64,000 nt of DNA from Pseudomonas fluorescens (GTDB lineage: Bacteria > Pseudomonadota > Gammaproteobacteria > Pseudomonadales > Pseudomonadaceae): NCBI RefSeq assembly GCF_902497895.1, contig NZ_CABVHQ010000003.1, positions 1 to 64,000 on the forward strand, given 5' to 3'. Position numbers and translations under genes: made by a program. Below, one piece after another: positions 9,065 through 18,231 of this stretch. The first letter of the stretch is position 1. Each line of letters starts with the position of its first letter. Under the pieces are notes generated by a model, which was given only the letters and a program-made list of their open reading frames with translations, was not told the origin of the DNA and did not search any database.

Positions 9065-10294
9065 TCACCCCACTTCCGAATCCCAGATAACAGTCACGTT
9101 GCCGGAGTATTGTCGGGGCCGTCCTGGCTTGATCATCTCTGCCACTTCACTCGTGGGAATCTCGAAGTGCAAAGTCCCGGGCTTGCGATCCACGTAAAAA
9201 CCTGGCTGGAACAACTCGGTGCCATTGCCATCGAGCAGCAGCGGTCGGCGATTGACTGGCTGACTGGCTGCATCCGTCAGACCATTGGGCAGGCTTACGC
9301 TGACATTGAGCGGAACGAAATGTCCCGCTGTCGGCTCCAACAACGTGCAGGTATTGCCACTGGGGTATTGGCACTCCAGGTTCATCTTGAAACGACTCGA
9401 TGCCGACATATTAAATGTCTGATCACGGAACAGCCGCGTTGGTTTACGCCCCTGATTCAGCCAGGCCTGCCAGCCGCCCTGAGGGACCAGTTCAACGCGA
9501 TTGCCACCGGGCGGGATATCGACTTTTAGCGTGTGTTCGACGTTCAGGGTAAAGTTAAGGCTAATCAAATCGTCATCAGGCAACATGATATCGCCCATAT
9601 CGAAGTCTTGGTGAGGGCCCACGGTATAGTTCAATACTCCCCTGTAAGTTCCCGTCGACATCTTCAGCGGATTGGGTGTCACAAGCTCATATGAAAAAGC
9701 CATATCTTGATAAGCAAACTCAAGGGATTCAGGTATCAGGTGCTGTGCTTGTTTCAAACAAACACCCGCATCAGCCGGAACTCTCCAAAAAAAAGCGTAG
9801 TACAACGAAGTACCATAACCCACGCCCCCATAGAGGCAGGGTGGCGGGGCATATACCCAATTACTTTGCCAGATTCCACCAGGAAGAGGATCCTTGTTCG
9901 TGTAGGCTGCCCCTATTCCATTGATGCGCATTTTAACCACTTCGGGCTCACCGGTTACCTCATGGATAACGGTAACGTCCCTCCAGGACGAAGGAACCTG
10001 GAACATAGGTCCCTGACGTTCGTCATGCAGAGGCTGGATGGAGGCGATAGACCTGAAACGAATCGGTAATGCAAGACTGAAGACCCCATTCTCGCAATAC
10101 TCCGGGTGTACTCCGCAATAACCGCCTTGCGGTGTTTTATTTTCAAAAACATTCTGCATCGGTTTTGCCGGATCCGGCCGGAATACCGCCGTCATTTCCA
10201 CGGTTACCGCTCCGACCGATGCTGTAAATACCCCCAAGAGCAAACCCGCCACTATCGATGCACGCGGGAAGTTCAAGGTTCTTGTTGACGTCAT
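9065..10294 (-). CDS. CfaE/CblD-family fimbrial tip adhesin (second copy)
   Basis: 409 residues with a signal peptide (hydrophobic stretch ending near SVGA, about residue 29). CfaE/CblD proteins sit at the tip of CS1-type pili, with an N-terminal receptor-binding domain and a C-terminal pilin domain that starts fibre assembly. The C-terminal ~170 residues are nearly identical in pattern to the other adhesin of this operon (shared LFRDQTFN, VSLPNGLTDA, GFYVDRKPGTLHFEIP, QYSGNVTVIWDS). The N-terminal half has diverged strongly (cysteine positions and loops differ). It is the last gene of the minus-strand fimbrial operon and directly follows a second pilin gene, so the pilin-adhesin pair appears duplicated as a unit. 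Confidence 0.85.
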   Translation of the reverse strand: MTSTRTLNFPRASIVAGLLLGVFTASVGAVTVEMTAVFRPDPAKPMQNVFENKTPQGGYCGVHPEYCENGVFSLALPIRFRSIASIQPLHDERQGPMFQVPSSWRDVTVIHEVTGEPEVVKMRINGIGAAYTNKDPLPGGIWQSNWVYAPPPCLYGGVGYGTSLYYAFFWRVPADAGVCLKQAQHLIPESLEFAYQDMAFSYELVTPNPLKMSTGTYRGVLNYTVGPHQDFDMGDIMLPDDDLISLNFTLNVEHTLKVDIPPGGNRVELVPQGGWQAWLNQGRKPTRLFRDQTFNMSASSRFKMNLECQYPSGNTCTLLEPTAGHFVPLNVSVSLPNGLTDAASQPVNRRPLLLDGNGTELFQPGFYVDRKPGTLHFEIPTSEVAEMIKPGRPRQYSGNVTVIWDSEVG

Positions 10295-10358
10295 GATTTA
10301 TAAACTCAGAGATGTAAACAAAGATCGTCAATATGCTTTTATACAAAGCACCTCACAA

Positions 10359-10868
10359 TCAAGGACCCGGCACCGCCGCATTGAAGATCATATTGACGTT
10401 GCCAAAGTAATCGCCTGATTTATAAACACCGTCAGCGGGTGGTATCGGTACTATTTCCAACAACACACGTTTACCCAGCGCCGCATCATTCAGGGAAACA
10501 ACCTCACTGGACTCCAGCTCACTCAATAACGTGCCATTAAACATGACCCGTAGCGCGATATCATGAGCATCGGTGCCGTTGGACAGATAAGGTCGCCCTT
10601 CAAGTCGTGCTTCGATCGAACCGGCTTCATTCTTGACATCAAAATACTTGCGCACGTTGCCCAGTGTGGAGGTCAGCAGATTCCAGGGCAGTCTCTGCTC
10701 GCGATGAATCCAGCCCGGATCTGCCGCAAGCACATAAAACGCCGAGGTTGGAATGCTCACCGACACCTCGAACGTGTGTTTCTCTATCGCGGCAAAAGCC
10801 GCAGCGCTTCCCAACACTGCACCGGCCAGTGAAAGCACGATGGTCAGTTTCTTGAACATTTTCATCAC
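10359..10868 (-). CDS. CS1-type fimbrial major subunit (second copy)
   Basis: 169 residues. The signal peptide has an AFA-A cleavage region near residue 26, followed by the CS1/Cbl pilin pattern IEKHTFEVSVSIPT...FYVLAADPGW. The same pattern appears in the first pilin of the operon as ARHSINLVASIPT...FHVLPVDPDL. Major pilins polymerise into the shaft by donor-strand exchange of their N-terminal strand. The copy sits downstream of the chaperone gene and just before the second adhesin gene. The two pilins share fold and landmarks but only moderate identity by eye, so they could form distinct fibres or segments of one fibre. Confidence 0.82.
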   Translation of the reverse strand: MMKMFKKLTIVLSLAGAVLGSAAAFAAIEKHTFEVSVSIPTSAFYVLAADPGWIHREQRLPWNLLTSTLGNVRKYFDVKNEAGSIEARLEGRPYLSNGTDAHDIALRVMFNGTLLSELESSEVVSLNDAALGKRVLLEIVPIPPADGVYKSGDYFGNVNMIFNAAVPGP

Positions 10869-10908
10869 CTGTTACTTCAAAGCCAATCGCCAGGATGCGG
10901 TTGCGTAG

Positions 10909-11649
10909 TTATCCCTTCACTTCCAGTTTTTTGCTGATCTCACCTTCGACCAGAGTGAAACGGTATTCACGACCCGCCTGCTTTTCGAACTGGAAGGTGC
11001 GACCGGCCAGAATGTGATGTTTGGTGGTCGGCTGGCACTCTTGTTCGTTTTTCACTGAACAGTCCTTGAATTCATCGATCACCACCACGGTGTTACCGTT
11101 GTTGCGGATCTGATAGTGACTCGCCGCGTTATCAATCACGCTTTCGTAGCGCATTTCTTTAGGCCGCACAAAAAACACCGTGCCATAACCGGCCAACACG
11201 TTAACCCCGGCCGACAGGCCCTTTTTGTAGTCTTCGCGCTCTTCGGCCGAGACGGCGAATTCATCTTCTTTTTCTGGCACTACGGGTACAAAGCGCACCC
11301 GGAAGTAGCGCTCTTTTTCACGCTCACCCATGTATAGAAGTCGCGTGCCCTGCATGCCATTGGCCGGCACAATCAATCTGGCCGGACTGGCCATCAGGCC
11401 ATCACGGGCGCTGGCGTCGGCCTGAGAGATGAGTGGAATTTCCCGCGAAGTGCCATCGGCGTCATAAACAATCTCAAGGATATTGACCTTGACGAATGCG
11501 GTGCTGTCGCCGCCGTTGAACACGCGTTTCAAAAAAGTACTTTTGCCCCCATCCAGATAGTCATACACCGTCCCGACATTGATGCTCGGTCCCGCATGAG
11601 CGGACTGGGTAAATAGACAAAAACCAAATAATGCCAACAGGCGTTTCAT
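10909..11649 (-). CDS. Periplasmic fimbrial chaperone of the alternate chaperone-usher (CooB/CblB) type
   Basis: 246 residues with an N-terminal signal peptide (ALFGFCLFTQSAHAG). The body has the alternate chaperone pattern: SINVGTVYDYLDGGKST, then strand segments with SPARLIVPANG and FRVRFVPVVPE, and a second immunoglobulin-like domain containing a cysteine pair (CSVKNEQEC). Class 5 chaperones hold pilin subunits in the periplasm and present them to the usher. It lies between the first adhesin and the second pilin. One chaperone presumably serves both pilin-adhesin sets, since no second chaperone gene exists here. Confidence 0.85.
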   Translation of the reverse strand: MKRLLALFGFCLFTQSAHAGPSINVGTVYDYLDGGKSTFLKRVFNGGDSTAFVKVNILEIVYDADGTSREIPLISQADASARDGLMASPARLIVPANGMQGTRLLYMGEREKERYFRVRFVPVVPEKEDEFAVSAEEREDYKKGLSAGVNVLAGYGTVFFVRPKEMRYESVIDNAASHYQIRNNGNTVVVIDEFKDCSVKNEQECQPTTKHHILAGRTFQFEKQAGREYRFTLVEGEISKKLEVKG

Positions 11650-11708
11650 ATTCCTGTACCTCGTTGATTGAATGCAGCAGTGCCGCGAAGACCTGTTTCA
11701 AGAACTGA

Positions 11709-12968
11709 CTAAATGTCCGAATCCCAGATAACCGTCACATTGCCGGAGTATTGCCGGGGCTGGCCTGGACGGATCATTTCTGCCACTTCGCCTGGGGGAA
11801 TTTCGAAGTGCAGTGTTCCCGGTTTGCGGTCCACATAAAAACCCGGCTGGAACAACTCGGTACCACTGCCATCACGCAGTAACTGCCGACGATTAACGGA
11901 TTGCCCGCCAGCGTCGGTCAAACCATGAGGAAGACTTACGTTGACATTCAGCGGTACCACATGACCGGAAACCGGCTCTCGCAAAGAGCAGGTATTGCCA
12001 TCCTGGGAGTACTGACACTCCATGCTCATCTTGAACGGTGTAGAGGTCCAGATATTGAAGGTTTGATCGCGAAATAATCGCACCGGTCTTCGGCCTTGAT
12101 TCAGCCAGGCCTGCCAACCGCCTTCAGGTAACAAAGCTACTTTATTTCCGCCCGGTGGAATTTCTACATTGAATACGTGATCGACCGTCAGGGTGAAGTC
12201 GAGTTGAATCGTGCTATCTGTGGGCTGCATAGTGTCGCCCATATCGAAATCCAGACCGGGGCCAATGGTATAAATTGCACGACCGGTGTAAATACCTGGT
12301 ACCATTTTTAATGGATTTGGCGTTTTAAGTTCATAGGCAAAATCCAGGTCTATATAAGAAAACCCCGGAATATCATACTGTGCTTGCGTAGCGCATACAC
12401 CCACCCTCGGTGTAAACCAAAAGAAACCATACTGTTTATCCAAATCGCTAACCGTACCCCCTCCAGGACTATTTAAACAGGGACGTGGACTAATCCCCCA
12501 ATCTCCACCACTCCATAATTTTTTGTGTGCGCTGTAAGAATCCAGTTCTTCTCCTATCAGCACCTGAGCTCTATCACTGAGTTGGTAAATTGCACCAACG
12601 CCGGAAATTCTTATTTGTACGTTGGGACCATCCCTTCCTGTTGAATCTTGAATAGCTACATCCTTCCAGGCCGCAGGGGCACTAAACATCGGCCCCTGAC
12701 GTTCAGTATGAAGAGCACGAATGGGTGTGATCGAATTGAAATTAATGCGAGTGCCGATACTAAACATATTCCACATCTTGCACGAGTTTGGATTAGCTGC
12801 ACAAAATCCACTTGATATTGTCGTATTTTCGAACTCGTTGACGTAAGGCCTCGATGGATCGGGTGCAAACTTTGCAGTTATCTGCACGACTTCAGCCAAG
12901 GCCGATGTTGTCAACAGCATCCCCATCAACGCTATTGCGTTGAGGTTAATCATCAGTTTTCCAATCAT
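11709..12968 (-). CDS. CfaE/CblD-family fimbrial tip adhesin (first copy)
   Basis: 419 residues with a signal peptide ending near TTSALA (about residue 25). The N-terminal receptor-binding half differs from its paralogue in loops and length, while the C-terminal pilin domain is highly similar (LFRDQTFN, VSLPHGLTDA, GFYVDRKPGTLHFEIP, QYSGNVTVIWDS). The start lies 2 bases after the usher stop, so the two are translationally close. The stretch encoding the N-terminal domain (about 12300-12960) is visibly more AT-rich than the usher gene, consistent with recent exchange of the binding domain. The tip adhesin is expected at one copy per fibre. Confidence 0.86.
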   Translation of the reverse strand: MIGKLMINLNAIALMGMLLTTSALAEVVQITAKFAPDPSRPYVNEFENTTISSGFCAANPNSCKMWNMFSIGTRINFNSITPIRALHTERQGPMFSAPAAWKDVAIQDSTGRDGPNVQIRISGVGAIYQLSDRAQVLIGEELDSYSAHKKLWSGGDWGISPRPCLNSPGGGTVSDLDKQYGFFWFTPRVGVCATQAQYDIPGFSYIDLDFAYELKTPNPLKMVPGIYTGRAIYTIGPGLDFDMGDTMQPTDSTIQLDFTLTVDHVFNVEIPPGGNKVALLPEGGWQAWLNQGRRPVRLFRDQTFNIWTSTPFKMSMECQYSQDGNTCSLREPVSGHVVPLNVNVSLPHGLTDAGGQSVNRRQLLRDGSGTELFQPGFYVDRKPGTLHFEIPPGEVAEMIRPGQPRQYSGNVTVIWDSDI

Positions 12969-12970
12969 CT

Positions 12971-15520
12971 TTAACCTGCCGCCTCGGATTTATTCGTTGC
13001 AGCCGCCAACGTATCCGGCGTACAACGCAAATCTCCTATCATCAACACATCATTCTCACTGCGCGCGCTGCCCGGATCGAGGCGGAACTGACACAGCAAC
13101 TGATTGCCATAACGCACTTCCAGGGTCGGCGAACCGGCATTCATCTCCATGGAGAAGAACCCGTCCACTTCACTGACCCCACGGCTGGCGTGGTTGATGA
13201 TGTGATGGCCCTTGAGCGGCTTCCCTTGAGGATCGATCAAGCGACCGAGCACGGTCAGGGTTTTACTGATGGTAATCTTGCGGTAGTCCACGCCGCCCTT
13301 GTTCAGGTGATAGCTGGTGCGTGCTGGCTGGATACTCGCAGCCGGCGGATGGTTGCCTTCAAAGTCAAAGCTCACCGAACTGCTCTTGTAGGCGGTGATC
13401 GGGATAAAATTACGCCCCGGTCGCAGGCTGGCGCTGCCACCGCTCAGGTCGTCAGCGCGAAGAACGATGTCATCGAGGTCGGATTCGACGTCGACAATCA
13501 TTCCTGCCCCCCTGCCCTGATGCTGGCTGGTCATGACGACGTGCCGGCCACCCACGGCAACGGTGCTGTCCAGGTTCAAGCCGCCGGTGTAGTTGCCGTT
13601 GAACGATGAACGCTGGACGAAGGCATCGCCGTTAATAGCTTCGGTGCGAAAGTTCGCCATGCCGGACAGCCCGACTCCGTAGGTGTCGGTAATCGCGGTG
13701 GCCGAGACGCTTTGCAATACATGGCCCTGCAGGTCTTTGCGGTAGCTGACCGACGCGTTGTTGTCGCGGCCGCCGTCACGGGAGGTACGGGAACCAATGC
13801 TGCCGGACCACTGCTCACCCGGCCCACCCAAGGCCAGGCTGACGGTCAGATCGAAGCCACGATTGCGTTGGTCGCCACTGCTGAAGGTCCCGGGCCGGTC
13901 AAACACCGAGAAACGCCAGTTGGCATCGCTGCCGAACAGGTTGGTGCGCTGAGTCCAGCCCAGATCCAGGCCTGCGCCTTCGCTGTTGCCGTCGCTGTAA
14001 GAGACCCGGCCGTTGACCGAGCTTTTGCTGCTGACCCGGTGATTCACCGACAACGACGAGTTGCTGGTCTGGCCGATAAACACATTGCGCTGCCGTACCC
14101 GAGTGCCGTCGGGCAGGGTTTCATAGGTATTGGTGGTGTCCAGCCAACTGCGGTTATGGGTGGCGAACAGGCTTCCGGAGCCGTAGTTGTACATCGCTTG
14201 CAGGTCCAGACCGGTGCCATGGTCCTCGGTCTGATAGACGTTGGCGAAGAGGCTGGTGTTGTTGGCCAGGGACCAGTCGACTGACGAGCCAACTTGCAAC
14301 GTGTCGCGAACCTGGCGACCCGAGACGCCAAGAATGACCCGTGGATGCAGCAAGTAGTTGAAGGCGGCGCCGGCAGTCATGTCGCCGTAAGCCTGCTCAT
14401 CCCAGTTACTCAACAACTTGCTTTCCTGCCCGGCAAACAGGTTGTAGCGCCAGCGCTCGTCGTGGTTACGCCAGTTGCTCGGTTTGTACACCAGCTCCTG
14501 GGTGGTGGAAGTGATTTGACCATCCTCAATCAGACGCACTTCCACTTCGTAGATACCGCCGGGCAAGGGTCGGGTATCCAGAGTTTGCAACCCGGCATCG
14601 ACCGGCTGGGTATTGATCATCAAGCCATTGCGAAAAATCTCCACGGAGGCCTGACGGTTGGCGGTGACATAGATCGGGTAGACGCTGGGCTTGGGGCTGT
14701 TGATCGCCAGGCTGTCGGAACTGCCGTACATGAGGCCCACTGCCGTGTCGGGACTGGCACCGAACGAACGCGGCTGACGGCTCAGGCCTTCGGAATTGGG
14801 AGTGAAATAGCCCAGGCGCAGAAAACTGCCTTCCAGCTCCCGCTGGCTGTAGAGCTCATGGACTGCGTGATAGAGCTTGTCATCCGGGCCGCCCAGGCGG
14901 GCCAGTTGCATATTCAGGCTCTGGGTCCAGTTGCCCAGGCTGCTGCTGGCTTCCAGGCCATAACGCCCGCCCAGGTCCTGATCCTGGCCACCATTGAGGT
15001 TCAGCTGGTTGCGCACGATCAAGCCGCTGCTGCCGCCTTCGGGTTGCTCGTAATAACGCTTGGTTTCAGTGTCGCGCTCGGCATTTTCAGTGAGGATCGA
15101 CACCAATGAATTCTGCAGGTTGTAATGCACGGCCAGCATCTGCTCCGGGCAATTGCCTTCGCAGGCGCCCAGTGCCGCACCTTGTTGTAGATAAGTTGCC
15201 CAGGTTTCCCGCTCACTGGCGTTGAAGTTACTGTCGCCGGTGTCGGTAAATTCGATCAGGGTGATGCGGTCATCACGGGACAATACAATCATCGCCTCGC
15301 CGAGAAGCTGCTGATCAAGTTCCACCCGAACCGCCAATGGCACATCGAAGAAGTGCTCTTCGAACTCGGACGGCAAACCTTTGGCCTGAGCGAGCAAACT
15401 GCGAGGTGTTGTGCCGGCAGCAGGCGCGGCAAGTGCACTGGCGCATAAAAAAAAGGCAAGTGCGGCCGCGATGGGAGTCATCGGGAACATGAAGGAAATA
15501 CTCTGATGGCGAACGATCAA
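12971..15520 (-). CDS. Outer-membrane usher of the CS1/Cbl (CooC/TcfC-like) family
   Basis: 849 residues. After a signal peptide (ALAFFLCASALAAPAAG) the protein has the usher order: N-terminal periplasmic domain, a long beta-barrel region rich in alternating aromatic/serine strands (about 180-600), a plug-like segment, and C-terminal domains ending with cysteine-containing strands (LLCQFRLD, DLRCTPD). It translocates and assembles pilins delivered by the chaperone. Several in-frame starts exist near the N-terminus (residues 1, 11 and 14). ATG 15520 is used. It follows the first pilin gene after a gap of about 95 bases that holds two stem-loops. Confidence 0.88.
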   Translation of the reverse strand: MIVRHQSISFMFPMTPIAAALAFFLCASALAAPAAGTTPRSLLAQAKGLPSEFEEHFFDVPLAVRVELDQQLLGEAMIVLSRDDRITLIEFTDTGDSNFNASERETWATYLQQGAALGACEGNCPEQMLAVHYNLQNSLVSILTENAERDTETKRYYEQPEGGSSGLIVRNQLNLNGGQDQDLGGRYGLEASSSLGNWTQSLNMQLARLGGPDDKLYHAVHELYSQRELEGSFLRLGYFTPNSEGLSRQPRSFGASPDTAVGLMYGSSDSLAINSPKPSVYPIYVTANRQASVEIFRNGLMINTQPVDAGLQTLDTRPLPGGIYEVEVRLIEDGQITSTTQELVYKPSNWRNHDERWRYNLFAGQESKLLSNWDEQAYGDMTAGAAFNYLLHPRVILGVSGRQVRDTLQVGSSVDWSLANNTSLFANVYQTEDHGTGLDLQAMYNYGSGSLFATHNRSWLDTTNTYETLPDGTRVRQRNVFIGQTSNSSLSVNHRVSSKSSVNGRVSYSDGNSEGAGLDLGWTQRTNLFGSDANWRFSVFDRPGTFSSGDQRNRGFDLTVSLALGGPGEQWSGSIGSRTSRDGGRDNNASVSYRKDLQGHVLQSVSATAITDTYGVGLSGMANFRTEAINGDAFVQRSSFNGNYTGGLNLDSTVAVGGRHVVMTSQHQGRGAGMIVDVESDLDDIVLRADDLSGGSASLRPGRNFIPITAYKSSSVSFDFEGNHPPAASIQPARTSYHLNKGGVDYRKITISKTLTVLGRLIDPQGKPLKGHHIINHASRGVSEVDGFFSMEMNAGSPTLEVRYGNQLLCQFRLDPGSARSENDVLMIGDLRCTPDTLAAATNKSEAAG

Positions 15521-15532
15521 CCCGGTAAAAGT

Positions 15533-15598
15533 CCGGTCGACAGGGAGATCGCCTGTCGACCGGTTATGAATGCCTTGTGAGATTTGCGCTCACAGGCA
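15533..15598 (-). promoter_or_regulatory. Two stem-loops between pilin and usher genes
   Basis: CCGGTCGACAGG (15533-15544) pairs perfectly with CCTGTCGACCGG (15552-15563), loop 7. A second hairpin spans 15571-15598 (TGCCTTGTGA/TCACAGGCA, one bulge). Neither is followed by a U-run on the minus strand. They would suit partial attenuation or 3' protection of the pilin message, giving more pilin than usher. Confidence 0.6.
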
Positions 15599-15614
15599 TC
15601 CAGGGACACCCGGC

Positions 15615-16115
15615 TTAGAGAACTGGCGGCACAGCGTCGAAGACCATGGTGACGGCAGCGGTGTATTCACCCGGCTTAAAGCCACCAGCCGGTTTCGAAG
15701 GAGCAATGACCAGCTCGACACGTTTGCCAGGAGTGGACTCAGTCTCGCCCACTACCATCTCGGCCCTGGTGTGGCTCAGCACTTTGCCATTGAACGTGAC
15801 GGTCAAGGGAACCTTCTCGGCCTCTACACCGTTGGACAATATAGCTTCGCTTTCAAGGCTGGCATGAATCGAACCATCGGTATTTTTGGTATCGAAAAAT
15901 GCACGCAAAGTGCTCAGCTCATCGGCAATCGGGTTGTAGTTCAACACCTGATCTTTAACGATCAGATCTGGATCAACCGGCAGCACGTGGAACACCTTGG
16001 TTGGAATCGAGGCAACCAGGTTAATGGAGTGACGCGCTTCACCTGCTGCAAAAGCCATGGAAGAACTCAGTGCCAGAACAGCCAGAGGAGTAGCGATTGC
16101 AATTTTCTTGAACAT
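15615..16115 (-). CDS. CS1-type fimbrial major subunit (first copy)
   Basis: 166 residues. The signal peptide ends near SMAFA-A (about residue 23), then the mature chain begins with GEARHSINLVASIPTKVFHVLPVDPD, typical of CooA/CblA-like major pilins. It is the first gene of the operon, the usual place for the abundant shaft subunit, and AGGGA precedes the ATG by a suitable distance on the minus strand. The operon order is pilin, usher, adhesin, chaperone, pilin, adhesin. It is separated from the usher gene by two stem-loops. Confidence 0.87.
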   Translation of the reverse strand: MFKKIAIATPLAVLALSSSMAFAAGEARHSINLVASIPTKVFHVLPVDPDLIVKDQVLNYNPIADELSTLRAFFDTKNTDGSIHASLESEAILSNGVEAEKVPLTVTFNGKVLSHTRAEMVVGETESTPGKRVELVIAPSKPAGGFKPGEYTAAVTMVFDAVPPVL

Positions 16116-16708
16116 TGTTAAATCCCTGTTATCTCAAATGAGTCGACAATTAAAAGCTCGAATAAGCCGAGGCTTCCCCTTCTTTTAACGAAAGGCGCTG
16201 ACAAGCCAATACTGCCTAGAGCCAAAACGGCTATTTACTTGAACTTTCAACGCCGGAACATCATCGAGAAAATCCCTGGCAAAGTAAGCAGGCAAGTTCC
16301 GACAAACGCGTAGTTAGTTCGACATAGAGGGAGAGTGAAAAAACCAGAAAAAACAATAGATCAGATGTTTAACCGTAAGAGACTGGCTACAGACAGATTA
16401 ACAGTATTTCCATTACAGGCCCTCAGCGTTTTGTAACTTCCGTAAGACTAGTACCACACCCCGAATAAATAAAGGCCGAATTCGATGCATTAGAGAGTTA
16501 ACACTAAACCATTCTCTTTTGAACAGGAACCAAATACTAAACTTTAGCTATCAAGGATTGTTCGACAATCCAACAATAACTCAACCTGATGAATCTGCCG
16601 GCACCCGGAACCGGGGTTGCACTCGCCGTGCACCGTTGATCCTGCCCTCTTGCTTTTCTGACAAGATATATCTTAAGTTGTATCTAAACCCGGCGAGAGA
16701 CTTAAAAA
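16116..16708. other. AT-rich divergent intergenic region between fimbrial operon and padR
   Basis: About 590 bases without a convincing gene and clearly lower in GC than the flanks. It should hold the fimbrial promoter on the minus strand and the padR promoter on the plus strand. The only discrete element seen is the palindrome at 16663-16674. The size and composition fit a heavily regulated fimbrial promoter, but no specific binding site could be named. Confidence 0.6.
16663..16674. promoter_or_regulatory. Candidate PadR/YqjI operator palindrome
   Basis: AAGATATATCTT is a perfect 12-base palindrome 35 bases upstream of the padR start, followed at once by a related half (AAGTTGTATCT). PadR-type repressors usually bind AT-rich inverted repeats at their own promoter. 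The assignment is by position only. Confidence 0.5.
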
Positions 16709-17281
16709 ATGAGAGATCATCATCTCCATCGAGAACAGGGTGACGGCCGCGACGGCTTCGAGAAACGCCCCGGTCGCGAGCGCGGCGGCCGTGGACCGCG
16801 GGTCTTCGCTCCCGGTGATTTGAAATTACTGCTGCTGGCGCTGATCGCCGAACAGCCATGCCACGGCTACGACCTGATCCGCCAGATCGAAAACATGTTC
16901 GACGGCGCCTACAGCCCGAGCCCTGGCGTGATCTACCCGACCCTGACGTTTCTTGAAGAGAGCGAATTGATACTGGGTGACGCCGAAGGCGGAAAAAAAC
17001 GTTACACCGTGACCGACGCCGGTGGTCTTTCGTTAAGCGAGCAAGCGATTGCCCTCGATGGTGTGCGCATGCGCATCGAGGTCAGCAAGCGCTCCTTACG
17101 CGGGCACGACCGGCCAGCGGAGATCCATGAAGCCGTGCACAACCTGCGTCATGCCCTGCAACTGCATCACGGACGCTGGAGCCCGGAAGAGGTCCTGCGG
17201 GTTCGCGACCTGCTGAACAACACCGCCAAAGCCATAGTCGACGGCCCTGCGGTTCAACCTGCACCGGAGCAAGCCGAATGA
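16709..17281 (+). CDS. PadR-family transcriptional regulator, YqjI-like
   Basis: 190 residues. An N-terminal basic, glycine/arginine-rich tail with a short HHLH start is followed by a PadR winged helix (about 38-110: LLLALIAEQPCHGYDLI, SPSPGVIYPTLTFLEE, GGKKRYTVTDAG) and a C-terminal helical dimerisation part. E. coli YqjI, a nickel-sensitive repressor of the ferric reductase gene yqjH, has the same layout but a much more His/Cys-rich tail. The gene overlaps the next one by 4 bases (ATGA). That next gene is a YqjH-type flavoprotein, which supports the YqjI assignment. The metal sensed here may differ because few His residues remain. Confidence 0.82.
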   Translation: MRDHHLHREQGDGRDGFEKRPGRERGGRGPRVFAPGDLKLLLLALIAEQPCHGYDLIRQIENMFDGAYSPSPGVIYPTLTFLEESELILGDAEGGKKRYTVTDAGGLSLSEQAIALDGVRMRIEVSKRSLRGHDRPAEIHEAVHNLRHALQLHHGRWSPEEVLRVRDLLNNTAKAIVDGPAVQPAPEQAE

Positions 17282-18063
17282 CCACCGTTACCGTACAAAC
17301 TATTCATCGCGTCAACCATGAGATCAAACGTCGTCGCCTGGAAGTGCTGCGGGTCGTGGACCTGACCCCGCGCATGCGCCGGATTACCCTCGGTGGGCCG
17401 GAGCTGGCCGGGTTCGTCAGCCTGGGCAGCGATGACCATGTGAAATTGCTGTTCCCGCAGACGGCTGAAGAACGGGCCGCGCTGGAAACCCTGGTGCTCG
17501 GTGCCGGCAAAGAGGGCGGCCCGGCGCCTGCCATGCGCAACTACACGCCACGGCGCTATGACCTGCAAACCCTGGAGCTGGACATCGACTTCGTGCTGCA
17601 CGGCGACGGCCCGGCGTCGACCTGGGCCGAACAGGCCAAACCCGGTCAGTACCTGCATATCGCCGGACCGCGCGGTTCGATGGTGGTACCGGACATCTTC
17701 GACAGCTACCTGCTGATCGGCGATGAAACCGCCCTGCCCGCCATCGCCCGCCGCCTGGAAGGCCTGCCCGCTCATTGCCGCGCGCTGGTGGTGGTCGAGG
17801 TGGAGAACGCCGCCGAACGGCAAATACTGGAAAGTGCCGCACAGATCGAGGTGATCTGGGTGCAGCGCGAAGGCGGCACTGAGGATTTGCTGAGCACCGT
17901 GCGGCAGCTGCAAATACCCGCCGGTGAGTTGTATGCCTGGGTGGCGACCGAGATCATCGTGTCCCGGCAGATTCGTCGGGTGCTGCTGGATGAGCACCGG
18001 TTGAATCAGGCGTTCGTGAAATCTGTGGGGTATTGGCGGTTGGAGGATGGTGAGGAAGAGTGA
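17278..18063 (+). CDS. Siderophore-interacting protein / NAD(P)H-dependent ferric-chelate reductase (YqjH/ViuB family)
   Basis: 261 residues. An N-terminal FAD-binding barrel (residues about 15-130) carries the family flavin motif in NYTPRRYD and GQYLHIAGPRGSM. A C-terminal SIP domain contains LLIGDETALPA and the helix WVATEIIVSRQIRR. The family reduces ferric siderophores in the cytoplasm to release iron. It is co-translated with the upstream PadR regulator (4-base overlap), which probably controls it. The downstream gap holds a BIME. Confidence 0.87.
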   Translation: MTTVTVQTIHRVNHEIKRRRLEVLRVVDLTPRMRRITLGGPELAGFVSLGSDDHVKLLFPQTAEERAALETLVLGAGKEGGPAPAMRNYTPRRYDLQTLELDIDFVLHGDGPASTWAEQAKPGQYLHIAGPRGSMVVPDIFDSYLLIGDETALPAIARRLEGLPAHCRALVVVEVENAAERQILESAAQIEVIWVQREGGTEDLLSTVRQLQIPAGELYAWVATEIIVSRQIRRVLLDEHRLNQAFVKSVGYWRLEDGEEE

Positions 18064-18089
18064 TTCGCCTTGAGTGGAAAGCCAACCTT

Positions 18090-18221
18090 TGTGGCGAGGG
18101 GGCTTGCCCCCGCTGGGTCGCGTAGCGGCCCCAAAGCCAGCCACTGGGATTTTCAGATAGATCGCGTTAGCAGGCTCTACGACTGCTTCGCAGCCGAGCG
18201 GGGGCAAGCCCCCTCGCCACA
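18090..18221. repeat. BIME: inverted REP pair (GTGGCGAGGGGG family)
   Basis: Forward arm at 18090-18118 and reverse arm at about 18197-18221, around a spacer with a second inverted layer (GTCGCGTAGCGGCC and GCTTCGCAGCCG). It sits between the convergent SIP gene and the Pr6Pr gene. Confidence 0.85.
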
Positions 18222-18231
18222 AAAATAGCGT

